Part shown: positions 1 to 7,666 of the stretch, in pieces
Layout of the letters: every line of letters begins with the position of its first letter
How positions within the stretch are numbered: the stretch's first letter is position 1
The notes under the pieces: model-generated
Database searches by the model: none
What the model was told of the DNA's origin: nothing
What the model saw: only the letters and a program-made list of their open reading frames with translations
Translations under genes and position numbers: made by a program
Origin: Cellulosimicrobium cellulans
GTDB lineage: Bacteria; Actinomycetota; Actinomycetes; Actinomycetales; Cellulomonadaceae
Direction: 5' to 3'
NCBI RefSeq assembly: GCF_016921195.1
Contig: NZ_JAFGYF010000004.1
Location: 1-64,000, forward strand
DNA length: 64,000 nt

Positions 1-371
1 CGGGCCTGGCGGGAGCCGCGAGGAACGAGCGGCGGATGGTAGACGCGGCACCACCACCCACCCCGACCACCCAACCCGACCACACGCCGTCGAGCACAAG
101 AACCACGGCTCTCCCTCGCGCGACCACGGCTCTACCCCACGTGACCACGGCTCTACCCCACGTGACCACGGCTCTACCTCGCGCGACCAGGGTTCTACCT
201 CGACCGACCAGGGCTCTACGTCGCGCGACCGGGGCTCTACCTCGTGGGAGGGGTCGCCTGTTCGGCGCGGGGGCGGGGTTCGCCGTAACCTGGCAGACGT
301 CGTCGGCGACGTCCGCGACGCAGGCGGGCGGGCACCGACGCTCTCCCGCCCCGTCGCCCCGAGGAGGCCCC
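1..371. other. Leader region before ndh with a 21-bp repeat array
   Basis: I see no independent gene here. The first 42 bases could be the tail of a gene entering from the left, because one forward frame runs to a TAG at 40-42, but that is too short to support. Bases 101-247 hold a tandem repeat listed separately. Bases 248-360 are ordinary GC-rich leader, ending in the GAGGAGG ribosome-binding site at 361-367 of the NADH dehydrogenase gene. Confidence 0.5.
101..247 (+). repeat. 21-bp tandem repeat array A (7 units)
   Basis: Seven head-to-tail units of exactly 21 bp start at 101, 122, 143, 164, 185, 206 and 227. Each has a core close to GACCACGGCTCTACC (variant GACCAGGGTTCTACC) followed by a six-base tail, often TCGCGC or CCACGT. 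Units 2 and 3 are identical and the others differ at a few positions. The array is open in the frame of the downstream gene but lies before its likely start, so it is probably untranslated. The same unit occurs at 21615-21756 and 22643-22726. Confidence 0.9.
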
Positions 372-1688
372 GTGCCCGAGCCCGTCACCGCTGCGCCTGG
401 TCCGGCAGCACCCGACTCCCTGCCGCACGTCGTGGTGGTCGGCGCCGGGTTCGCCGGGCTCGCCGTCGTCAAGGGGCTCGCGAAGGCGCCCGTGCGCGTG
501 ACGCTCGTGGACCGCCGCGTCTACAACACGTTCCAGCCGCTGCTGTACCAGGTCGCGACGGGCGGCCTGAACCCGGGCGACGTCACGTACTTCCTGCGCG
601 GGCTGCGGCTCAAGCAGAAGAACGTGCGGGTCGTGCACGAGCACCTCGTCGGCATCGACCACGAGGCGCGGCGCATCCGGCTGCTCAACGACGAGTGGAT
701 CGGCTACGACTACCTCGTCGTCGCGAACGGCGTCACGGCCAACTTCTTCGGCACCCCGGGTGCCAAGGAGAACTCGTTCCCCATGTACTCGCGGTCCCAG
801 GCCATGAAGATCCGGGACACGCTCTTCATCCGCCTCGAGAAGGCCGCGGCGAACCCCGGCAAGGACGAGGGCCTGCGGGTCGTGGTCGTCGGCGGCGGCG
901 CGACGGGCGTCGAGGTCGCGGGGGCGCTCGCGGAGCTTCGCACCGCGGGCCTGCGGCCCGCCTACCCGGAGATCCACGGCGACGCGTTCGAGGTGAAGAT
1001 CGTCCAGCGTGGCGCCGAGGTCCTCAAGTCGTTCCACCCGAAGCTGCGCCGGTACGCGGCCGAGGAGCTCCGCCGCCGCGGCGTCGGCCTGCACCTGGGC
1101 GCCGGGGTGGCCGAGGTGCTGCCGGACGCCGTCGTGCTCACGGACGGCACGCGCATCCGCTCCGACCTCACGGTCTGGTCGGCAGGCGTCCACCCGCACG
1201 AGGAGGTCGACGACTGGGGCCTGCCGCGCGGCGACGGCGGGCGCGTCGTCGTGGGCGACGACCTGCAGGTCGAGGGCCTGCCCGGCGTCTTCGCGGCGGG
1301 CGACATCGCGGTCTCTCCCGCCGGGCTGCCGCAGCTCGCGCAGCCGGCCATCCAGTCGGGCGAGCAGGTCGCGCGCAACATCGAGGCGCTGCTCGCCGGA
1401 CGCCCGACGACGCCCCTGCGCTACTTCGACAAGGGCACCATGGCGGTCATCGGTCGGCGCGCGGCCATCGCGGAGGTCGTCGGCAGGCTCCGGCTCACGC
1501 GCGGCGTCGCGTGGCTCGCGTGGCTGTTCGTCCACATCATGGGGCTCATCGGGCCGCGCAACCGCCTGACGACGCTCGCCGGCCTGGTCACGCGCTACGG
1601 GTTCCCGTTCCACCGCCGCCCGATCCCCATCGTCGGCGACGTCCCGACCGTCCGGCCGCCCAAGCGCACGACGCCCCGCCGCGGCTGA
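372..1688 (+). CDS. ndh: NAD(P)/FAD-dependent oxidoreductase, type II NADH dehydrogenase (NDH-2) family
   Basis: Predicted single-subunit membrane-associated NADH:quinone oxidoreductase, feeding electrons from cytosolic NADH into the menaquinone pool without pumping protons. The 438-residue protein has an N-terminal FAD dinucleotide fold (GAGFAG, about residues 24-29), the family hallmark FQPLLYQVATGGL, a second NADH-binding Rossmann motif (GGGATG, about 175-180) and the FAD-closing GVFAAGDIA. The C-terminal 80 residues contain hydrophobic stretches expected to bind the membrane face. I chose GTG at 372 because GAGGAGG sits 4 bases upstream and the FAD fold begins soon after. The frame is open back to ATG 36, but that would translate the 21-bp repeat array into a low-complexity leader, which looks non-native. 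Usual length for the family is 400-460 residues. Confidence 0.9.
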   Translation: MPEPVTAAPGPAAPDSLPHVVVVGAGFAGLAVVKGLAKAPVRVTLVDRRVYNTFQPLLYQVATGGLNPGDVTYFLRGLRLKQKNVRVVHEHLVGIDHEARRIRLLNDEWIGYDYLVVANGVTANFFGTPGAKENSFPMYSRSQAMKIRDTLFIRLEKAAANPGKDEGLRVVVVGGGATGVEVAGALAELRTAGLRPAYPEIHGDAFEVKIVQRGAEVLKSFHPKLRRYAAEELRRRGVGLHLGAGVAEVLPDAVVLTDGTRIRSDLTVWSAGVHPHEEVDDWGLPRGDGGRVVVGDDLQVEGLPGVFAAGDIAVSPAGLPQLAQPAIQSGEQVARNIEALLAGRPTTPLRYFDKGTMAVIGRRAAIAEVVGRLRLTRGVAWLAWLFVHIMGLIGPRNRLTTLAGLVTRYGFPFHRRPIPIVGDVPTVRPPKRTTPRRG

Positions 1689-1799
1689 GGCGCCCGCAGG
1701 ATCACCCGCTGTCGGCCGCTCCTCCGGCCGCGGTCGGCGCGGCCGTCACGTACCCTCGAAGTCGCAGGGGCAGTTTGCAGGGGCAACCGGGGGCACGTA

Positions 1800-2387
1800 G
1801 TGGCACGACGAACGACGGCACCGTCGACGACGAGGGGCCGGACGCAGGACATCTCGCAGCGGCGCGGCAGGCGTTCCGGCGCCCGGGCGAGCGGGACGGC
1901 GGTGCCGAGACGGGCGCGCGTCGTCGTGCTCGCCGTCGTGGCCGTGGCGGCGCTTGCCGGGTGCCGCGCCGAGGCGCTGCCCGGCGGTCCCGGGACGCCG
2001 TCGCCCACCGCGACCCCGACCGCAGAACCGACCGCGGCCCCCACCCCCGGCCCGACGACCGAGCCCACCGGCTCGCCGACCACCGGGCCCGGCTCACCGG
2101 TCCCGCCCGGCGGGTCCGACGGTGTCGAGGTCTCGGTCGAGATCGAGCCCGCGTTCCCGATGCCGAACCTCGTGGAGACCAAGCTCAAGCAGGCGCGCGC
2201 GGACCTGGAGAAGCGCGGTGCCGCGAGCGTCGTCGTGGTCGACGCGCGCGACCCGGGCGCGGGCGCCCTGCCGGGCGCGTCGAACGGCTGGACCGTGTGC
2301 GTCCAGGACCCAGCGGGCGGCGACCTCCTGCGGGGCTCGGCGACCGTGACGCTCGCCGCGGCGCCCAACGCACGGCACTGCCCCTGA
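1800..2387 (+). CDS. Putative lipoprotein with Pro/Thr-rich stalk and PASTA-like domain
   Basis: A small exported protein of unknown role. It has a basic N-terminus, a hydrophobic segment ending in a lipobox (ALAGC), a stalk of about 45 residues made almost entirely of Pro, Thr, Ala, Gly and Ser, then about 75 residues resembling one PASTA repeat (FPMPNLVETKLKQARADLEK followed by a beta-rich half). PASTA domains in wall-associated proteins can bind peptidoglycan or muropeptides, so a wall-proximal sensor or anchor role is plausible but inferred. The start is uncertain. GTG 1800 gives 195 residues with a long cationic leader, and GTG 1902 gives a compact, more typical lipoprotein signal peptide. 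The gene stands alone between ndh and an SDR gene. Confidence 0.7.
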   Translation: MARRTTAPSTTRGRTQDISQRRGRRSGARASGTAVPRRARVVVLAVVAVAALAGCRAEALPGGPGTPSPTATPTAEPTAAPTPGPTTEPTGSPTTGPGSPVPPGGSDGVEVSVEIEPAFPMPNLVETKLKQARADLEKRGAASVVVVDARDPGAGALPGASNGWTVCVQDPAGGDLLRGSATVTLAAAPNARHCP

Positions 2388-2480
2388 CGCTCCCGGACGG
2401 CTGACGCCGTCCCCGGTGGCGGCGTCAGCCGGGTGGGAGCACCGTGGGACCCAGACCGCCCGCAGACAGGAGTCCGCCGC

Positions 2481-3164
2481 ATGAAGATCGCCCTCGTCGG
2501 TGCCCACGGCAAGGTGGGCCGGCTGCTCGTGCCGATCCTCGTCGACCACGGCGCCACCGTGACCGGGATCGTGCGCGCCGAGGAGCAGCTCCCGCTCGTC
2601 CGCCGCCTCGGGGGCGAGCCGCTCCTGCTCGACGTCGAGTCCTCCTCGACCGCCGAGCTCGCTGCCGCGCTCGGCGGGTTCGACGCCGTCGTGTGGTCCG
2701 CCGGGGCGGGCGGCGGGAACCCGGAGCGCACCTACGCCGTCGACCGCGACGCCGCGAGCCGCACCATGGACGCCGCAGCAGCGGCGGGCGTCAGCCGCTA
2801 CGTCATGGTGTCGTGGATCGGCTCCGTGCCGGAGCACGGCGTCGACCCGGACTCGAGCTTCTACCCCTACGCGGACGCGAAGCTCGCCGCCGACGACCAT
2901 CTGCGCGGGACCGACCTCGACTGGACGATCCTCGGGCCGGGCACGCTGACCGACGACGACCCGACCGGCGCGATCCGGGTCGTCGGTGACGGCGCCGACG
3001 GGCTCGAGGGCGCCGACGACGTCCCGAGCGGCGCGGCCTCGCAGGTCTCGCGCGCGGACGTCGCGATGGTCGTCGCGCAAGCTCTGCGCACCCCGGCGGC
3101 GGTGGGCCGCTTCGTGCGGTTCACGGCCGGTGACACACCCATCCTCGACGCCCTCGACCGGTAG
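2481..3164 (+). CDS. Atypical SDR-family NAD(P)-binding oxidoreductase
   Basis: Short 227-residue protein of the NAD(P)H-binding atypical SDR group (YwnB/NmrA-like). The N-terminal motif MKIALVGAHGKVGRLL carries the glycine-rich nucleotide loop, and a later YPYADAK stretch matches the Tyr-xxx-Lys catalytic pair seen in some members. Such proteins act as flavin or quinone reductases, redox sensors or epimerase-like enzymes, and the substrate cannot be told from sequence. ATG 2481 is preceded by AGGAG at 2468-2472. An upstream in-frame start at 2433 would add 16 residues before the Rossmann strand and is unlikely. It converges on the next gene with only 3 bases between the two stops. Confidence 0.85.
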   Translation: MKIALVGAHGKVGRLLVPILVDHGATVTGIVRAEEQLPLVRRLGGEPLLLDVESSSTAELAAALGGFDAVVWSAGAGGGNPERTYAVDRDAASRTMDAAAAAGVSRYVMVSWIGSVPEHGVDPDSSFYPYADAKLAADDHLRGTDLDWTILGPGTLTDDDPTGAIRVVGDGADGLEGADDVPSGAASQVSRADVAMVVAQALRTPAAVGRFVRFTAGDTPILDALDR

Positions 3165-3167
3165 CGG

Positions 3168-4253
3168 TCAGCGCCCGACACGGCGGTTCACGCGGTCGCG
3201 CAGGTCGAGGGCCGTGCGGCGCCAGGTCGCCGCGCGCGCCACGACCGACCCCACGCTCGTGTCCTCGGCGCGCACGTGCACGACCTCGACCCCGCGCTCC
3301 GCGGCCGTCCGCACGATCGTGTCCGTGGCGCCGCGCAGCGCGAGCTGGAGCAGGACGGACGTCGTGCTCGCCTGCGCCTCGCCCGACCCGAACCGGCGCT
3401 CGTGGACGACCTGCGTGACCACCCGGTCGAACATCGGTTCCGGTGGCGCGTCCACCTCGGCCGCCGCCGCGTCGCCGTCCGTGTCCGGCGGCAGCACGGC
3501 GAGGTAGAGCGAGAGCAGGAGCTCGCTGACCTTGCGCAGCACCCACGCGCGGCCGGGCAGCGGGGGCAGCGCGACGACGTACTGCGCGAGGTTCGCCTCG
3601 AGCGCCTCGGCGGACAAGCACGTCCACGCGGGCGCGGTGCGGACCTGGACGACGCGGTCCCAGTCCACGTCCTTGCCGTCGAGTCCCACCCGCTGCGGAC
3701 CGATCGTCACGGCACCGAACCGGTCGAGCAGCGCGAGCGGTGCGGTCGCGAACCGCGGCACGTACGGCACGAGCCGCACGATGCCCTGGATCGACACGTC
3801 CCACTCGCGCTCGAGCGGGTACGACGGCCGCGGGTAGGCGGCCATCGCGCGCCGCACCCACCCCGCGACGACCTCGTCGAACGAGTCGTCGCCCGCGGCG
3901 TCGTCGAGCAGACCGCCGTCCACGCCGTCGGCGACGGCAGCGTCGTCCGCGAGCGCCTCGACGAGCGCGTCCTCCAGCGAGGTGTCGAGGTCGGGTTCGA
4001 GAGCTCCCTCAGGCGCCGGGTCGACGTCGTCGCGCCGCGTGCGGCGGCCAGGGAGCGAGACGGGCCGGGAGAACGAGGGCCGCGGCAGCGACGGGAGCGA
4101 GGGGACGCGCAGGAGGCGTCGCTCGCCGAGCAGCCGCGCGAGGGTGCTGCGCTCGTCCCCCGCCGTCACGCCCGGCAGGTCCGGGCCCGCGCCCGGCTCG
4201 TCGTCCGTCGTCGTGAGGAACGGTTCCTTCGCCACCTCGGCCCCCTTGTCCAT
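3168..4253 (-). CDS. Uncharacterised actinobacterial protein
   Basis: I do not recognise this 361-residue protein. Residues 1-130 are low complexity, first Pro/Ser/Arg-rich and then strongly acidic (runs of Asp and Glu), and look disordered. Residues about 135-361 look folded: a motif around EREWDVSIQG, a mostly beta segment with IGPQRVGLDGKDVDWDRVVQ (reminiscent of a PH-like fold, not proven), and a C-terminal amphipathic helical region. No signal peptide or obvious membrane span is present, so it is probably cytosolic. ATG 4253 is followed by an alternative GTG six codons in. It lies alone on this strand, separated from the M28 peptidase gene by a strong terminator. Confidence 0.65.
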   Translation of the reverse strand: MDKGAEVAKEPFLTTTDDEPGAGPDLPGVTAGDERSTLARLLGERRLLRVPSLPSLPRPSFSRPVSLPGRRTRRDDVDPAPEGALEPDLDTSLEDALVEALADDAAVADGVDGGLLDDAAGDDSFDEVVAGWVRRAMAAYPRPSYPLEREWDVSIQGIVRLVPYVPRFATAPLALLDRFGAVTIGPQRVGLDGKDVDWDRVVQVRTAPAWTCLSAEALEANLAQYVVALPPLPGRAWVLRKVSELLLSLYLAVLPPDTDGDAAAAEVDAPPEPMFDRVVTQVVHERRFGSGEAQASTTSVLLQLALRGATDTIVRTAAERGVEVVHVRAEDTSVGSVVARAATWRRTALDLRDRVNRRVGR

Positions 4254-4313
4254 GACGCCCGACGGCGCACCGCGGTCAGCGTAGACCCGGCCGCCCCCGC
4301 AGGACGACGCAGG

Positions 4314-4346
4314 GCGGGGCCGCCCTCCCGTGGAGGACGGCCCCGC
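4314..4346 (-). terminator. Rho-independent-type hairpin after the M28 peptidase gene
   Basis: A 14-bp stem (GCGGGGCCGCCCTC pairing with GAGGACGGCCCCGC, one mismatch) closes a 5-base loop about 20 bases after the peptidase stop codon. There is no clear U-tract, as is usual for actinomycete terminators. Confidence 0.75.
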
Positions 4347-4366
4347 ACGTCGGGCGACCGGCGGCG

Positions 4367-6133
4367 TCAGCCGCAGTCGACCGCGTCGTACGCGACGTCG
4401 TACGTCTGGGTGTGGTTCTCCCCGCCGCCCGCGAGGCGCGCGACGACGCTCACGGTGCCGGCGTCGACCGACGCCGACCGCGTGGAGAACGACTGGTACG
4501 CGTTCGCGTCGGGCGCGACCTGGCCGAACGCCCGCTGGCCAAACGGCGTGACCAGGCGGAGCGAGACGGGCTCGTCCTCACCGTTGGTCGCGCGGACGGC
4601 GACGTAGGCGGTGCCGTTCAGGCAGCGCGCCTCCGCCTCGATCGCGTCGACGCGCGGATTGCCCACGCCGTTGATCGCGAACGTGTCCTCGGACAGCGCC
4701 GCGACCGCGTGGCCGATCGCGCGCGACATGATGTCGAGCGCGGTCGCGTCGACGTTGTCGATCGTGTCCGCCGGCGAGTGATAGTTCGGGTCGTAGAAGA
4801 TGCCCTCGGTGCCGCCGAACAGCGCGACCTCCTCGGCCGTCTTCGAGCCGTCCGCCCCGGTGAACAGGCCGGACGCGGGGACGCCGTTCTCGATGAACGC
4901 CTGGTAGTCGGAGCGGCCCGAGAACTCGGTGTCGACCCAGGGCTGGTCGATGCCGTCGAAGTAGTCGGTGAACACCGCCTCGGTCTCGGCCGAGCCCGGC
5001 GGCACCTCGACGGGCGCGGGGTAGGTCGACTCGTTCGCGTCGTACACGCCGATGATGTAGTTCGGCGAGCCGACCATGTCGAAGTTGAGGTACGTCGCGA
5101 TGTCGTCGAGCGCCTCCGGGTCGTTCGCGGCGAGGTCGCTCACGTAGTGGGTCGAGCCGCGCAGCCCGACCTCCTCCGCCCCCCACCAGGCGAACCGGAC
5201 GGCGTTCTCGACGTCCTGCCCGCCGTCGGTCGCGGCCGCGAGCTGGACCGCGACCTCGAGGATCGCCGCCGACCCCGAGCCGTTGTCGTTGATGCCCGGA
5301 CCGTCCTCGACGCCGTCCAGGTGCGCGCCGACCATGACGACGTTGTGGTCGCGCCCGCCCGGGGTCTGGGCCAGCACGTTGAACGTCTCGAACTCCTCGA
5401 CGTGCGTCTGCAGGTCGTAGGTCGCGACCGGCTCGGCCCCGCCCGCGATCGCGGCGAGGATCGCCTGGCCGTCCGCCTGCGTGATGCCGACCGTCGGTAC
5501 CCAGACGTCGCTCTCCTCGCCGAGGGTCGGGTTCAGCGCGCCGTCGGTGTTGTTGTAGAGGATCACGGCTGCCGCACCGGCCTCCGCCGCGAACCGCGCC
5601 TTGTCCGCGAACGAGCAGGAGCCGCGGCTGACCAGGGCGACGGCCCCGGCGACGGCGACCCCGTCCCAGGTCTCGGCCGTGCAGCCCTGGACGAGCTCGT
5701 CCGCGGGCTGGACGATCGGGCCCGTGACGCCGTCGTCCGGGGTGTCGGGCGCGAACTCGGCCGGGTAGACGTCCGACGTCACCTCGACGCCGGCCGCGGT
5801 GAGGGACAGGTCGTCGACGACCAGGTCCTCGAACGTGAAGTACTGGCGCTCGGGCTCGTAGCCCGCGGCCCGCAGGGCGTCCTCGACGTAGACGGCGCTC
5901 GCCTCGTACCCGGGCGTCTCCATCGCGCGGTTGCCGCCGTTGGCGTCCGCGATGTCCTGGAAGTCCTGGAGCCGCTGCATGACCGCGTCGCCGGTGACGA
6001 GGTCCTCAAGCGGGGGCGGGCCGTCGGCGGCACGGAGGCCACCTGCGGGGGCAGCGCCGACGGGCGCTGCGGTCAGAGCCGCGAGCACGAGGCTCGCGGC
6101 GGCGGCAGACGGGACGATCGTTCGTGGTCTCAC
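4367..6133 (-). CDS. Secreted M28-family zinc aminopeptidase with PA domain and C-terminal module
   Basis: Predicted extracellular zinc aminopeptidase. The 588-residue protein starts with a signal peptide (basic MRPRT, then an Ala/Val core ending AAPAGG). A protease-associated (PA) domain lies at about 140-245 and is inserted into an M28 peptidase fold. Zinc-ligand motifs are visible: GAHLDGVEDGPGINDNGSGS (His and Asp), WWGAEEVGL (catalytic Glu pair), NFDMVGS (Asp) and YHSPADT (His). The last 90 residues form a separate module with RCLNGTAYVAVRATN and AYQSFSTR, and it recurs in two other secreted proteins here. GTG 6133 was chosen because GAGGAGG lies 5 bases upstream and the signal peptide begins at once. 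Its role is probably extracellular peptide scavenging. Confidence 0.9.
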   Translation of the reverse strand: MRPRTIVPSAAAASLVLAALTAAPVGAAPAGGLRAADGPPPLEDLVTGDAVMQRLQDFQDIADANGGNRAMETPGYEASAVYVEDALRAAGYEPERQYFTFEDLVVDDLSLTAAGVEVTSDVYPAEFAPDTPDDGVTGPIVQPADELVQGCTAETWDGVAVAGAVALVSRGSCSFADKARFAAEAGAAAVILYNNTDGALNPTLGEESDVWVPTVGITQADGQAILAAIAGGAEPVATYDLQTHVEEFETFNVLAQTPGGRDHNVVMVGAHLDGVEDGPGINDNGSGSAAILEVAVQLAAATDGGQDVENAVRFAWWGAEEVGLRGSTHYVSDLAANDPEALDDIATYLNFDMVGSPNYIIGVYDANESTYPAPVEVPPGSAETEAVFTDYFDGIDQPWVDTEFSGRSDYQAFIENGVPASGLFTGADGSKTAEEVALFGGTEGIFYDPNYHSPADTIDNVDATALDIMSRAIGHAVAALSEDTFAINGVGNPRVDAIEAEARCLNGTAYVAVRATNGEDEPVSLRLVTPFGQRAFGQVAPDANAYQSFSTRSASVDAGTVSVVARLAGGGENHTQTYDVAYDAVDCG

Positions 6134-6331
6134 GCATCCTCCTCGACAGTGGCCCCCGCCGACCGGCCCCGGTCGTGTCGGGGTCCGGCCGAGTCGCACA
6201 CGAGACGCGCGACGCTGCGAAGGCTCGTGTGCTCGCGAGCGTAGGCCCAGGAGGCCCTGCGCGAAACCCCTGTCGCACCGACCTGCGCGCACCGGGCCGG
6301 AGACGTGGGCGGCGTCGGGCAGACTGTGCCC

Positions 6332-7666
6332 GTGCCCGGATTCGCCGTCGTCGACCTCGAGACCACGGGGTTCTCCCCGCGCCTCGGTGACCGGGTCGCC
6401 GAGATCGCGGTCGTCCTGGTCGACGACGCGGGCCGCGTCGAGGACGAGTGGTCCACGCTGGTCAACCCCGAGCGCGACCTCGGGCCGCAGCACGTGCACG
6501 GCATCGCGGCGGCCGACGTCGCGCTCGCCCCGACGTTCGACCGCGTGGCCCCCGCGCTCCTGCGCCTGCTCTCCGGTCGCGTCCTCGTGGCGCACAACGC
6601 GGCCTTCGACACGCGCTTCCTGCGCGCCGAGATCGGGCGCGCGGGCATCGCGGCCGCGATCGATCCCGTCGCGTGCCTGTGCACCCAGCAGCTCGCGGGC
6701 CGCTACCTCACGGGCTCGCGCGCGCTCGCCGCGTGCTGCGCGGCGGTGGGCGTCGTGCACGACGACGTCCACTCGGCCCTGGGCGACGCGCGCGCGACCG
6801 CGGGGCTGCTCGGGTACTACCTCGACGTGGCGGCCGACGACGAGTGCTGGGAGGTCGCGCGCGCCGCCGCGGACGGCGTGCGGTGGTCGCTGCCCGCCGC
6901 GCTCCCCGGCGTGGAGCCGGTCCTGCGCGGCGCGAGCCGCGCGCGGGGGCACTGGCTCGCCGCGCTCGACACGCCGGCCGGGCGCCGGAGCGCCGCGCAC
7001 TCGCGGACCGGCCGCCCCGGCGCCGACACCGGCACGTACCTCCGCCTGCTCGATGCCGCGCTCCTCGACCGCTACGTCTCCCACTCCGAGCGCGCGGCGC
7101 TGCTCGCCGAGGCACGCCACGCCGGGCTGGACCGTCTTGCGGTCGAGGCCGTGCACCGCGACTACCTCGCCGCCCTGGCCCGCGCGGAGCTCGACGCGCT
7201 CGACGGCGCCACCGCCACGGGCGACCGGGACGGCGGCGCGTCCCTGCGCGACGACCCCGCGCTGCACGAGGTCGCGGGCCAGCTCGGCCTCGACGCCGAC
7301 GACGTCGCCGGCGCCGTCGAGGCGGCGCTCGCTGCGCGGCTCGCGGACGACCTCGCCGTCGCCCCCCGCCCCGCGTTCGTGCTCGCGGAGGGTGACGAGG
7401 TCGTGCTCACCGGGTCGATGTCCCGCACGCGCGAGGCCTGGGAGCGCGACGTGCGCGCCGCGGGCCTCTCCCCCTGGCCCTACGTGACGCGCCGGACCCG
7501 GCTCGTCGTCGCGGCCGACCCGGACTCGCTCTCGACGAAGGCCCGCACCGCGCGCCGGTACGGCATCCCCGTGGTCACCGAGGCCGCGTTCGGGACGCTG
7601 CTCGCGGCGTCCTGCGCCACGAGCGGACGCGCGCCCGGCGCCGCGGTGCGACGCTGGGCGTCATGA
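6332..7666 (+). CDS. DEDDh 3'-5' exonuclease with C-terminal BRCT domain
   Basis: Predicted DNA polymerase III epsilon-like exonuclease, probably in DNA repair or nucleotide trimming. Residues 1-165 contain the DEDDh signature: FAVVDLETTGF (Asp, Glu), VAHNAAFDTRFL (Asp) and HSALGDARAT (His, Asp). A middle region of about 190 residues is not recognised. The C-terminal 80 residues resemble a BRCT domain (VVLTGSMSRTREAWER, later TKARTARRYGIPVVTEAAF), as in NAD-dependent ligase and other exonuclease-BRCT fusions. Start is ambiguous among in-frame GTG codons 6305, 6326 and 6332, with no strong ribosome site. GTG 6332 puts the first catalytic strand at the very N-terminus, as in relatives. Its stop overlaps the next start by 4 bases. 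Confidence 0.85.
   Translation: MPGFAVVDLETTGFSPRLGDRVAEIAVVLVDDAGRVEDEWSTLVNPERDLGPQHVHGIAAADVALAPTFDRVAPALLRLLSGRVLVAHNAAFDTRFLRAEIGRAGIAAAIDPVACLCTQQLAGRYLTGSRALAACCAAVGVVHDDVHSALGDARATAGLLGYYLDVAADDECWEVARAAADGVRWSLPAALPGVEPVLRGASRARGHWLAALDTPAGRRSAAHSRTGRPGADTGTYLRLLDAALLDRYVSHSERAALLAEARHAGLDRLAVEAVHRDYLAALARAELDALDGATATGDRDGGASLRDDPALHEVAGQLGLDADDVAGAVEAALAARLADDLAVAPRPAFVLAEGDEVVLTGSMSRTREAWERDVRAAGLSPWPYVTRRTRLVVAADPDSLSTKARTARRYGIPVVTEAAFGTLLAASCATSGRAPGAAVRRWAS

Noticed and set aside
101-247. Possible CRISPR array
   Set aside because: Units are contiguous with no unique spacers and no cas genes nearby; this is a simple 21-bp tandem repeat.
36-371. N-terminal extension of the NADH dehydrogenase from ATG 36
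   Set aside because: It would translate the repeat array into a low-complexity leader, and a strong ribosome site precedes GTG 372 instead.
237-1613. Long open frame antisense to ndh
   Set aside because: It is a shadow of the real gene caused by high GC. The protein is Arg/Asp-rich without motifs, while the sense frame has a full NDH-2 signature.
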